Below, piece by piece: positions 51,180 through 58,572 of a stretch of DNA of 64,000 nt. The DNA is from Lacrimispora amygdalina (lineage in GTDB: Bacteria; Bacillota; Clostridia; Lachnospirales; Lachnospiraceae). The notes under the pieces were generated by a model. It saw only the letters and a program-made list of their open reading frames with translations, was not told the origin of the DNA and made no database searches. The stretch covers positions 186,001 through 250,000 of the forward strand of contig NZ_OAOF01000004.1 of assembly GCF_900205965.1 (NCBI RefSeq). Direction: 5' to 3'. How positions within the stretch are numbered: the stretch's first letter is position 1; every line of letters starts with the position of its first letter. A program made the translations under genes and the position numbers.

Positions 51180-52082
51180 TCAGCCCTCACCTCCCAGCAG
51201 ATCTGCGGCAACATAGCCTAAGAGTGCCAGTGCAATTCCTCCCAGCAGTTCATAAATCTCCACGTCTTTCCAGGGCACATCCCATAAAATTACAAATGGA
51301 GAGGAAATCACCAGCCCTATAATGACCCGGTACATCTGGTGCTCATAACGGTTCAATAGCCCTTCCACAACCCGGGCAAATAATAGTATACCTGTCAGCA
51401 TTCCAAGAAAATACGGAAGCAGAACCATCCCATTTTGAATCAGACCGTTAAAATCAAGAGCACCTGCCGCCCTGATGCATGCATTATTGGTCTGCAGCAC
51501 CGGTTCATAAAAGCCAAGCATCATCATAATCATTGACCCGCTTACTCCCGGCACAATCATGGTAGCAGCTGCCAGAAGGCCCACTGCGAACAGAGTTACC
51601 ACCCAGTATCTGCCAGATGAAAGATATTGTGCTCCTGAAGCCATTATAAAGCCCTCTCCGTTGCCGCCAGAAGCAATCACCGACTCTGCCGCCCAGGTAA
51701 TTACAATCACGATCCCGCAGGTAACACCGGCAGTCACAAGTCCTTTCCATAAATCATTGTACTTACCGGTAAAAGCTTTACGGCCCAGAGCCGGTAGACC
51801 TCCTCCGATCAGCCCCAGAAATGAAAGCTTCGTCTGAAGGGGATATGTATGAAACAGATATTCAAATACCAGTGACAAAAAAATAATTCCTGCAAATGCA
51901 CCGATTCCGTAAGGAAGAAGGAGCCGTATACTTTTTACCGGCTCCTTAAACAGCCGGTTTACCGCATGGATGATCTGGTCATAGACTCCCATTGTAATGG
52001 CCAGTACTCCTCCGCTGATGCCCGGCAGTATATTTGCCACACCTATAATAACACCTTTTAGAAGCTCACCGATATACTTCAA
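51180..52082 (-). CDS. DUF368 family membrane protein
   Basis: A 300-residue membrane protein with about eight hydrophobic helices. The duplicated motif GVANILPGISGGVLAITMGV near the start and ATMIVPGVSGSMIMMMLGFY in the middle (P-G-[IV]-S-G) defines DUF368. Related proteins were recently linked to undecaprenyl-phosphate recycling (the PopT/DUF368 group), which would place it in wall precursor lipid flipping. That role is family knowledge and not proven here. It is a single gene ahead of the convergent stem-loop. Confidence 0.88.
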   Translation of the reverse strand: MKYIGELLKGVIIGVANILPGISGGVLAITMGVYDQIIHAVNRLFKEPVKSIRLLLPYGIGAFAGIIFLSLVFEYLFHTYPLQTKLSFLGLIGGGLPALGRKAFTGKYNDLWKGLVTAGVTCGIVIVITWAAESVIASGGNGEGFIMASGAQYLSSGRYWVVTLFAVGLLAAATMIVPGVSGSMIMMMLGFYEPVLQTNNACIRAAGALDFNGLIQNGMVLLPYFLGMLTGILLFARVVEGLLNRYEHQMYRVIIGLVISSPFVILWDVPWKDVEIYELLGGIALALLGYVAADLLGGEG

Positions 52083-52116
52083 GCAATTCCTCCTGCATTA
52101 ATCCGTATATCCAATC

Positions 52117-52761
52117 CTATGCCAATTTCACCGCTTCTAACACATCTTTTACCTGATTCAGCTTATAATCTGCAAGACTCTGATCTAATCCAAATCTTGT
52201 ATCTATAACTGCAGCAGTCACAACTCCCGCTCTGTGTGCAGCCGTGATTCCGATGGTGGAGTCTTCCACAGCCAGACATTCCCCGGGGCTTAAGTTTAAC
52301 TGCTTAGCTGTATATAAATAGATTTCCGGATCCGGTTTGCTCCTTTTAAACTGCTCACCGCTGACCACTGCCTCAAAATAATCCCGGATTCCATTTTCCT
52401 TAAGAACCCGCTCCACCAGCTCCAGATGGGTGGAAGAAGCCAGGGCAAGACGGTAACCGGCCTGTTTCAGCTGCATTAATGTATCTGTTACCTCCGGGCG
52501 GTAAATACTGCGGTAATCGATCTCATCATAGATGTTTTTCTGCCGGAATTCCATTCTCAGTTCCTCCCAGGTTTGTCCGTTGGAAACCGCTCTCTCCAAT
52601 ACCTCCCAGCAGTCCTGGCTGGTAGCACCAACCATGGGAAACAGATCCTTAAGAACTACATTGGGATTTTTCGTTCTTGCAAATTCCAGCTGATATTCCA
52701 GATAGACTACTTCACTGTCAATAATAACACCATCCATGTCAAATATTACTGCCTTAATCAT
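52117..52761 (-). CDS. HAD-family hydrolase (beta-phosphoglucomutase/phosphatase subgroup)
   Basis: 214 residues from the ATG at 52761 (GAGGAG 8 bases upstream); the in-frame extension above lacks a ribosome site. Motif I FDMDGVIIDSE with both catalytic Asp residues lies at about 6-16; motif II is LALASSTHLE; motif III the Lys in FKRSKPDPEIY; motif IV VEDSTIGITAAHRAG. The helical cap after motif I marks subfamily IA, which includes beta-phosphoglucomutase and small phosphatases. The substrate is not predictable. Confidence 0.88.
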   Translation of the reverse strand: MIKAVIFDMDGVIIDSEVVYLEYQLEFARTKNPNVVLKDLFPMVGATSQDCWEVLERAVSNGQTWEELRMEFRQKNIYDEIDYRSIYRPEVTDTLMQLKQAGYRLALASSTHLELVERVLKENGIRDYFEAVVSGEQFKRSKPDPEIYLYTAKQLNLSPGECLAVEDSTIGITAAHRAGVVTAAVIDTRFGLDQSLADYKLNQVKDVLEAVKLA

Positions 52762-52836
52762 AATTCTCTCCTCTGTACTCATTCTGATTAAGACCATACG
52801 ATATAATAAGACCTTTTGTCAAGTCAAAATAAGAAA

Positions 52837-52874
52837 CGGCCGGAAGCTGCCTGCTTACCTGCACCCTCCGGCCG
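52837..52874 (-). terminator. Hairpin terminator after the amidase gene
   Basis: CGGCCGGA (52837-52844) pairs with TCCGGCCG (52867-52874) around a 22-base loop; on the minus strand it is followed by TTTCTTATTTT. It lies just beyond the amidase stop. Confidence 0.7.
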
Positions 52875-52884
52875 CTTATCAGAC

Positions 52885-53667
52885 TCAATACACAGCGGGG
52901 CGTTTTACCATAAATGTGTTATGCCCCAGCTGTCTGAGAGCCTGCTCCATCTTTACAGCATTGTCCATATTTCGGAATGCGCCTACACGAACCTTGTATA
53001 AACCGTCTTCATAAACTACAAAAGCCGGAAATCCCTGGGATTTCAATATATTGGTCTGATTCTCTGCTAAAGAACGCACCCGGAACGCACCCGTCTGTAT
53101 CTGATAATACTCGGTCTGACTTTCCTCCTGCTGCTTTATGGTATTTAAAATACCATCGGCAATTGCCTGTGCGATCTCCTGAAAATGATCGTCAAAAATA
53201 TAATTGTCTTCCTCGTTATCTATAAATCCAGCCTCCACCAATACGGAAGGAACCTTCGTTCTTCTAAGCACTACCAGCCCCGGGCGTTCCACCGTTCCTA
53301 AATTGGTAAATCCCACAGAACCAAGACCATCTCCGATATTTTTTGCCAGCATTCCCTCTACGCCCTTATTTTCAAAAACAAGGGTCTCAACACCGGATCC
53401 GGTGCCAGGAACCGGCATGGCATTCCGATGAATGGAGACGAATAGATCTGCTTCTGCATCATTGGCCATCATAGCTTTTTCCAGGGGTGTATTATAGGTA
53501 TCGTCAGTTCTTGTATACCTGACATCAACTCCGTTTTCTGCAAGGATTTTCCCAACAGCAAGCGCAAGTTTTAAGTTATCATTTTTTTCCTGCCGCCCAG
53601 TATATTCTGCACCCGGGTCCGCACCGCCGTGACCGGCATCTATTACCACGATCTTTCTCTCAGCCAA
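52885..53667 (-). CDS. N-acetylmuramoyl-L-alanine amidase with SPOR domain
   Basis: 260 residues from the TTG at 53667: AAAGGAG lies 8 bases upstream, while the GTG at 53685 overlaps that site. Residues 1-180 are an Amidase_3 domain with zinc ligands in VVIDAGHGGADPGAEY, SIHRNAMP and VLVEAGFIDNEED. Residues about 188-258 are a SPOR domain (YYQIQTGAFRVRSLAENQ, VYEDGLYKVRVGAFRNMDNA), which binds denuded glycan at division septa or spore walls. It cleaves the amide between muramic acid and the stem peptide. No signal peptide is seen, as in spore-lytic CwlC/CwlD relatives that act after mother-cell lysis. Confidence 0.9.
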   Translation of the reverse strand: MAERKIVVIDAGHGGADPGAEYTGRQEKNDNLKLALAVGKILAENGVDVRYTRTDDTYNTPLEKAMMANDAEADLFVSIHRNAMPVPGTGSGVETLVFENKGVEGMLAKNIGDGLGSVGFTNLGTVERPGLVVLRRTKVPSVLVEAGFIDNEEDNYIFDDHFQEIAQAIADGILNTIKQQEESQTEYYQIQTGAFRVRSLAENQTNILKSQGFPAFVVYEDGLYKVRVGAFRNMDNAVKMEQALRQLGHNTFMVKRPAVY

Positions 53668-53747
53668 AAGAAAAACTCCTTTCACATACCTCTATTCTAT
53701 AACGTATGTAAAAGAAGTGTTCTCCGTACCATGTTTCAGACCATGAT

Positions 53748-54203
53748 TTATGCATTTTCTCCTAATTCCGCCATCACATCCACACCTCTTGGTCCAACAG
53801 GAGTAGAAAAAACGATCTGGGTGCTGGTCTTTCCGTACTTCTGAAGCTGTCCGATGAAAATATCCAGTTCCATGGTGCTCTGAAACGCCACCTTAATCAG
53901 CATGGAAAAATCTCCTGTAACACAATTGCATTCCAAAACATTAGGTATGGAATCCATATAGGAATAAAACTGAATTTTATCTACCGGTAAAACATCCAGA
54001 TTCACAAACGCAATGATGTGATATCCCAGCTTCATTGGATCCACAGATGCGTGATATCCGGTAATGATTTTTTCCCGCTCCAGCTTTTCAATTCTGGAGG
54101 AAACAGCAGGCGAAGACAAAAAGGTATTTTCTGCTATGTTCTTTAAAGATGCCCGGGCGTTCTTCTGCAGTGTCTGCACTATTTTCTTATCAATATCGTC
54201 CAT
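53748..54203 (-). CDS. Lrp/AsnC family transcriptional regulator
   Basis: A 151-residue feast/famine regulator. Residues 1-60 form the HTH (DDIDKKIVQTLQKNARASLK, FLSSPAVSSRIEKLE) and residues about 65-140 the RAM ligand-binding domain. GGAGG precedes the ATG. Such proteins sense amino acids. It lies downstream of the glnA-dapF-dapL operon on the same strand, but a terminator separates them. It may control amino-acid genes such as these; that is inference. Confidence 0.9.
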   Translation of the reverse strand: MDDIDKKIVQTLQKNARASLKNIAENTFLSSPAVSSRIEKLEREKIITGYHASVDPMKLGYHIIAFVNLDVLPVDKIQFYSYMDSIPNVLECNCVTGDFSMLIKVAFQSTMELDIFIGQLQKYGKTSTQIVFSTPVGPRGVDVMAELGENA

Positions 54204-54220
54204 ATCTTCCTCCTTGAATT

Positions 54221-54259
54221 AAAAAAAGCGCCAGTACCTCTAAAGTACTGAACGCTTTT
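54221..54259 (-). terminator. Intrinsic terminator of the glnA-ANTAR-dapF-dapL operon
   Basis: On the minus strand AAAAGCG...AGTAC (54259-54245) pairs with GTACT...CGCTTTT (54237-54224) as a two-part stem with an internal bulge, followed by seven T residues. It lies 79 bp after dapL. Confidence 0.8.
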
Positions 54260-54337
54260 GTTCTAACAAATTAAGCTTAAATCTTATTAATCTTTTCTTA
54301 TCAATATCATAACCAATTATTAAATACTTGTCAACGT

Positions 54338-55567
54338 TTATTTTATTAAGGATGGCATATTTTTAATCCGTTCAATGGCTTCCACTGTATTTTCATAGGT
54401 TCCGAATGCAGTAAGCCGGAAGTACCCTTCCCCGCTGGGACCAAAACCACTTCCAGGAGTTCCCACAACGCTGGCTTCCTCTAACAGACGGTCAAAGAAA
54501 TCCCAGGAAGTCATGCCTTCCGGCACCTTTAACCAGATATAGGGAGCATTTACACCGCCGTAGACTTCACAGCCTGCTCCTTTTAAGCCGTCATAAATCA
54601 CCCTTGCATTTCTCATGTAGTAAGCGACCTGCTCTTTTAACTGAGCCTTCCCCTCTTTGGAATAAACCGCTGTTGCCGCTTTCTGAATGATATAGGGTGC
54701 TCCGTTAAACTTTGTTCCATGACGTCTTGCCCATAAGGAGTGAAGTTTGACTCCGCCCCGTTCCAGAGATTTGGGAATTACGGTAAAGCCAAGACGCACA
54801 CCGGTAAAGCCGGCATTCTTTGAGAAGGAACGGAACTCGATGGCACAGGTTCTGGCACCCTCGATCTCAAATATGGTGTGAGGTACATCATCCTGAGCAA
54901 TATAAGCTTCATAGGCCGCATCGTAAAGAATAACCGCTCCTGTTTTATTGGCATAATCCACCCATACCTTTAACTGGTCTCTGGTAAGAGTGGTTCCTGT
55001 TGGATTATTGGGAACACATAAGTAAATAAGATCCGGAGTCTCCTCAGGCAGCTGGGGAACAAACTGATTCTCAGCTGTGCATGGCATGTAAATGACATTG
55101 CTCCACTTTCCTGTCTCTTCATCATATTCGCCGGTTCTTCCTGCCATGACATTGGAATCCACATAAACCGGATATACCGGATCACAAACAGCAATTTTAC
55201 AGTTTTGATCAAAGATCTCCTGAATATTTCCGCAGTCACTCTTTGCTCCGTCGGATACAAAAATCTCATCCGCCGATATCTGGCATCCTCTTGCAATGTA
55301 ATCCTCGCCGGCTATGAGTTCTCTTAAAAAACCATAACCAAGATCCGGTGCATATCCATGAAATGTTTCAGCCTTTCCCATCTCGTCAACCGCTCCGTGA
55401 AGCTCTTCAATAATAGCCGGCGCAATGGGTTGTGTTACGTCACCGATTCCAAGACGAATCACCTTTTTATCTGGATTTGCCTCTGTATAAGCATTTACCT
55501 TTTTTGCAATCGTGGAAAAAAGATAACTTCCAGGTAATTTTAAGTAGTTTTCATTGATCTTAAGCAT
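54338..55567 (-). CDS. dapL: LL-diaminopimelate aminotransferase
   Basis: A 409-residue PLP enzyme that converts tetrahydrodipicolinate directly to LL-diaminopimelate, for lysine and peptidoglycan. IRLGIGDVTQPIAPAIIEEL is the family start, CVPNNPTGTTLTRDQLKVW the substrate loop, and FRSFSKNAGFTGVRLGFTVI carries the PLP lysine. Length is typical. It is the last gene of the operon, 15 bp after dapF. The enzyme replaces the succinylase or acetylase branch. Confidence 0.95.
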   Translation of the reverse strand: MLKINENYLKLPGSYLFSTIAKKVNAYTEANPDKKVIRLGIGDVTQPIAPAIIEELHGAVDEMGKAETFHGYAPDLGYGFLRELIAGEDYIARGCQISADEIFVSDGAKSDCGNIQEIFDQNCKIAVCDPVYPVYVDSNVMAGRTGEYDEETGKWSNVIYMPCTAENQFVPQLPEETPDLIYLCVPNNPTGTTLTRDQLKVWVDYANKTGAVILYDAAYEAYIAQDDVPHTIFEIEGARTCAIEFRSFSKNAGFTGVRLGFTVIPKSLERGGVKLHSLWARRHGTKFNGAPYIIQKAATAVYSKEGKAQLKEQVAYYMRNARVIYDGLKGAGCEVYGGVNAPYIWLKVPEGMTSWDFFDRLLEEASVVGTPGSGFGPSGEGYFRLTAFGTYENTVEAIERIKNMPSLIK

Positions 55568-55582
55568 AAGTTCCTCCTGATT

Positions 55583-56395
55583 TTAAAAATTATTTATGTC
55601 AAACTCTCCCTCAAACACTTCCACAGCAGGACCTGTCATAAATACATGACCGCTACCCTCTCTGTCCCAGTGAATGGTTAAGTTTCCGCCTTTTAAAGAT
55701 ACTAAAACCGTATTGCCGGTACGTCCGCAAAGTGCCGAAGCGACTGCGCTGGCGCATGCTCCGGTTCCGCACGCCCACGTCTCCCCACTGCCTCTCTCCC
55801 ACACTCGCATACGAATGTGCTCCGGACTGATGACCTCTATAAATTCAGAATTGGTACGCTCCGGAAAACGCTCATGATTCTCAAAACCAGGCCCAATGGA
55901 TTCTAAATCCAGACTGTCAATATCATCCATATAGTAAACCGCATGAGGATTGCCCATAGAAATACCGATAAATTCATAATCCGTTCCATCAACACAGATC
56001 GGCTCCGGGATCTGGCTGGTTACTTCCGGGATTCCCATATCAACCGTTAAGAGAATTGCTTTACCATTCTCCTCTGTCACTTTTAAATGTTTGATTCCAG
56101 CTCCTGTTTCCACATCAAATTCCGTCTTGTCTACCAGATGATGATCAAACACATATTTTCCCACGCAGCGGATCCCGTTCCCGCACATGGAACTTTCTGA
56201 CCCGTCTGCATTAAACATACGCATACGGCAGTCCGCCACCCTGGATGGGCAGATCAGGATCAGCCCGTCTGATCCGATTCCAAAATGACGGTCACTGACT
56301 TTTATAGAAAGCTGTGCAGGATCTTCCACTGCTTCTTCAAAGCAGTTAATATAAACATAATCGTTTCCGATTCCTTGCATTTTAGTAAATTTCAT
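55583..56395 (-). CDS. dapF: Diaminopimelate epimerase
   Basis: A 270-residue PLP-independent racemase that converts LL- to meso-diaminopimelate. The two catalytic cysteines lie in SSMCGNGIRCVGKYVFDH and WACGTGACASAVASALCG, each in its half of the pseudo-twofold fold. MQGIGNDYVYIN is the conserved start. It lies between the ANTAR protein and dapL (15-bp gaps on both sides), so lysine-pathway steps are co-expressed with glutamine synthetase. Confidence 0.95.
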   Translation of the reverse strand: MKFTKMQGIGNDYVYINCFEEAVEDPAQLSIKVSDRHFGIGSDGLILICPSRVADCRMRMFNADGSESSMCGNGIRCVGKYVFDHHLVDKTEFDVETGAGIKHLKVTEENGKAILLTVDMGIPEVTSQIPEPICVDGTDYEFIGISMGNPHAVYYMDDIDSLDLESIGPGFENHERFPERTNSEFIEVISPEHIRMRVWERGSGETWACGTGACASAVASALCGRTGNTVLVSLKGGNLTIHWDREGSGHVFMTGPAVEVFEGEFDINNF

Positions 56396-56410
56396 CTTAC
56401 TCCCCCACTA

Positions 56411-56959
56411 TTAAATATCAATAAGACTCATAATCATCTGGGCGGTTTCCACCATGTTGGTGCCGCTGTCCATGCTGCATTTTTGAATATACCGGTGTGC
56501 TTCCGATTCTGTCATATGATTCCGCTCCATCAACAATTCTTTCGCCTGTTTGATCAGTTCCAGTTCTTCGCTGCTTCTCTCCTTTGGCTGGCTCTTTAAT
56601 TTTTTCCGCCTTTTTGCCATGGACTCCATCATCATCTCCAGAGTGCTTAAAAGATCCTGAACCTTTAACGGCAGCCCAAGACAGACTATATCATCCGGTG
56701 CTCTGCCGCTCCACTGACTGGGAGATGCGACTAAAAGCATCCTCATTCCATTCGGAAGACAATCATAAATCTCCTGATACACCATATCTGCAAATCTGCC
56801 GCCGCAGACTACAATTCCGCCGCCCAGTTCATCCGCGCTGTTTACTGCCTGGGCACCCGAGGTGCAGACTGCCGAGACCGTAAAACCGTTCTTCATCAAT
56901 ATATTCTTTATATTTTTCGCATCCTCAGCCTTTGAAAATGCTACAATCACATTGGTCAA
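56411..56959 (-). CDS. ANTAR-domain antiterminator with degenerate receiver
   Basis: A 182-residue response-regulator-like protein. The C-terminal ANTAR RNA-binding domain is clear: IKQAKELLMERNHMTESEAH and YIQKCSMDSGTNMVETAQMI. The N-terminal about 120 residues have the receiver fold length but lack the phospho-acceptor Asp: the strand that should end with it reads GGGIVVCGGRFADM. A coiled coil (MESMAKRRKKLKSQPKERSS) joins the domains. ANTAR proteins bind pairs of hexaloop hairpins and prevent termination, often in nitrogen genes. It is 42 bp after glnA, whose leader has terminator-like hairpins. Confidence 0.88.
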   Translation of the reverse strand: MTNVIVAFSKAEDAKNIKNILMKNGFTVSAVCTSGAQAVNSADELGGGIVVCGGRFADMVYQEIYDCLPNGMRMLLVASPSQWSGRAPDDIVCLGLPLKVQDLLSTLEMMMESMAKRRKKLKSQPKERSSEELELIKQAKELLMERNHMTESEAHRYIQKCSMDSGTNMVETAQMIMSLIDI

Positions 56960-57001
56960 ACACTCTCACCTCCAGATAACAGTATCAGGGTACAGGAACT
57001 A

Positions 57002-58339
57002 TTAATACTTGTATAAGTATTCTTCCACTTCCCAGTCTGTTACCTGTGCACGGAACATCCTCCATTCGGCATCCTTGGCTTCTAAATATTTGGTATGAAT
57101 GTGTTCGCCCAGTACTTCCTTCATAAACGCATCCTTACGGAATGCCTCAATCGCCTCACCCAGTGTTTCCGGAAGCTGTTCAATTCCTTTTAAAGCCATC
57201 TCCTCCACAGACATGGAACCTCCGTTGAAGTCCACATTCTCAGGCGGAGTCATCTTCTTTTCAATTCCGTCAAGACCTGCTGCCAGACAGGCGGCAAGAG
57301 CCAGATAAGGGTTGACTGCCGAGTCAGGACTGCGCAGTTCAATACGCGTACTTTCCCCTCTTGCGCAGGGGATTTTAATAAGAGAGCTGCGGTTTGACTT
57401 GGCAGACCATGCGATATAAACCGGGGCATCATAACCGGGCATCAGACGTTTATAGGAATTAACCAGAGGATTGGTTAATATTGCCATACCCTTCATATGG
57501 TAAAGGATCCCTGCCATAAACTGATATGCGGTCTGGCTTAACCCCAGCTCATCATCCTTGTCTTCAAACATATTTCTGCCTGCCAGATCCGAAAGGGACA
57601 TATTAATGTGCATTCCGGAACCATTGACTCCCGCTTTTGGTTTGGGCATAAAAGTAGCGTGAAGTCCATGGCGCTTGGCAATGGCCTTCACTGCCATCTT
57701 AAATGTCATTATATTGTCGGCTGTCACCATACCTTCCGCATACTGAAAATCAATCTCATGCTGGCCCGGCGCAATCTCGTGATGAGATGCTTCAATCATA
57801 AATCCCATCTCTTCCAGAGTGAGAATCATATCTCTGCGGACATTCTCCGCCTGGTCAATGGGAGCCACATCGAAATAACCGGCCATTTCATGGGTTTCAG
57901 TCGTAGGAAGTCCCTCTTCATCCATATGGAAAAGAAAGAATTCGCATTCCGGACCTGCATGAAAAACATAACCCATATCACTTGCTTTTTTCAACACCTT
58001 TTTAAGTACAAACCTGGGATCTCCTTCAAAAGGAGTCTGGTCGGGACAATGGACATCACACATCAGCCTTGCAACCTTGCCCTGCTGGGGACGCCATGGA
58101 AATATCTCAAAGGTATCCAGATCCGGATACAGATACATATCAGATTCTTCGCTTCTTACAAAGCCTTCAATGGAAGAACCGTCAAACATACAGCGGTTTT
58201 CCAGCGCCTTTCCCAACATATTCTTTGTGATTGCCACATTTTTCAGCATGCCGAATATATCCGTAAACTGAAGACGGATAAATTCCACATCTTCTTCTTC
58301 CACAATGCGGAAAATATCTTCTTTGCTATACTTGCTCAT
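57002..58339 (-). CDS. glnA: Glutamine synthetase, type I
   Basis: 445 residues from the ATG at 58339 (AAAGGAGAG upstream); a longer in-frame frame upstream lies in the leader. The enzyme joins ammonia to glutamate with ATP. The beta-grasp start [28 protein letters not shown], the ATP/metal site [21 protein letters not shown] and the Glu flap [16 protein letters not shown] are present. The length and lack of an adenylylation NLYDLPP motif fit the GSI-alpha form of Firmicutes. It heads the ANTAR-dapF-dapL operon. Its leader (58340-58530) is structured. Confidence 0.95.
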   Translation of the reverse strand: MSKYSKEDIFRIVEEEDVEFIRLQFTDIFGMLKNVAITKNMLGKALENRCMFDGSSIEGFVRSEESDMYLYPDLDTFEIFPWRPQQGKVARLMCDVHCPDQTPFEGDPRFVLKKVLKKASDMGYVFHAGPECEFFLFHMDEEGLPTTETHEMAGYFDVAPIDQAENVRRDMILTLEEMGFMIEASHHEIAPGQHEIDFQYAEGMVTADNIMTFKMAVKAIAKRHGLHATFMPKPKAGVNGSGMHINMSLSDLAGRNMFEDKDDELGLSQTAYQFMAGILYHMKGMAILTNPLVNSYKRLMPGYDAPVYIAWSAKSNRSSLIKIPCARGESTRIELRSPDSAVNPYLALAACLAAGLDGIEKKMTPPENVDFNGGSMSVEEMALKGIEQLPETLGEAIEAFRKDAFMKEVLGEHIHTKYLEAKDAEWRMFRAQVTDWEVEEYLYKY

Positions 58340-58370
58340 AAAACACTCTCCTTTTCTCATGATTGAATAA

Positions 58371-58432
58371 AGAGCCCCGGCTATATCGGGACTCTCCGCC
58401 ACTTATGCGATCCTTGCGGAGCGTCTCTGCTC
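58371..58432 (-). promoter_or_regulatory. glnA leader: hexaloop hairpin and second terminator-like stem
   Basis: On the minus strand GAGC-AGAGAC-GCTC (58432-58419) forms a 4-bp stem with a hexaloop that has A at position 1 and G at position 4, the ANTAR recognition signature. Just downstream, CTCCGC can pair with GCGGAG, and a 9-bp stem AGAGTCCCG/CGGGGCTCT (58395-58371) is followed by TTATT. The GCTC arm overlaps the CTCCGC arm, so the two folds compete. A partner hexaloop hairpin was not clearly found; GGAACG/CGTTCC lies about 10 nt above. Confidence 0.45.
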
Positions 58433-58469
58433 TATGGGGAACGGTCGTTCCTTCAGAAAATAATACCAG

Positions 58470-58523
58470 AAAAAAGGGTGGGCAAACACAGCCTCACTAC
58501 AATGGACCATCTTCGCACCACCC
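58470..58523 (-). terminator. Strong terminator-like hairpin at the very start of the glnA leader
   Basis: On the minus strand GGGTGG and then GCGAA (one bulged T) pair with TTTGC and CCACCC, giving 11 bp around a 25-base loop, followed by six T residues. It begins about 8 nt after the predicted start of transcription, so it is either an attenuator or the end of a small RNA of about 60 nt. Confidence 0.6.
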
Positions 58524-58537
58524 CGTCATATGTGTAA

Positions 58538-58566
58538 AATATAACAGCTGGAAAAAAATTTGTCAA
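58538..58566 (-). promoter_or_regulatory. Promoter of the glnA operon
   Basis: On the minus strand a perfect TTGACA (58561-58566) and TATATT (58538-58543) are 17 bp apart, just beyond the stop of the P-type ATPase gene. Transcription would start near 58531, leaving a leader of about 190 nt. Confidence 0.7.
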
Positions 58567-58572
58567 TGTTTT

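Noticed and set aside
57608-58366. Open frame of 252 codons on the plus strand opposite glnA
   Set aside because: Antisense to conserved glnA codons, without a ribosome site or domain.
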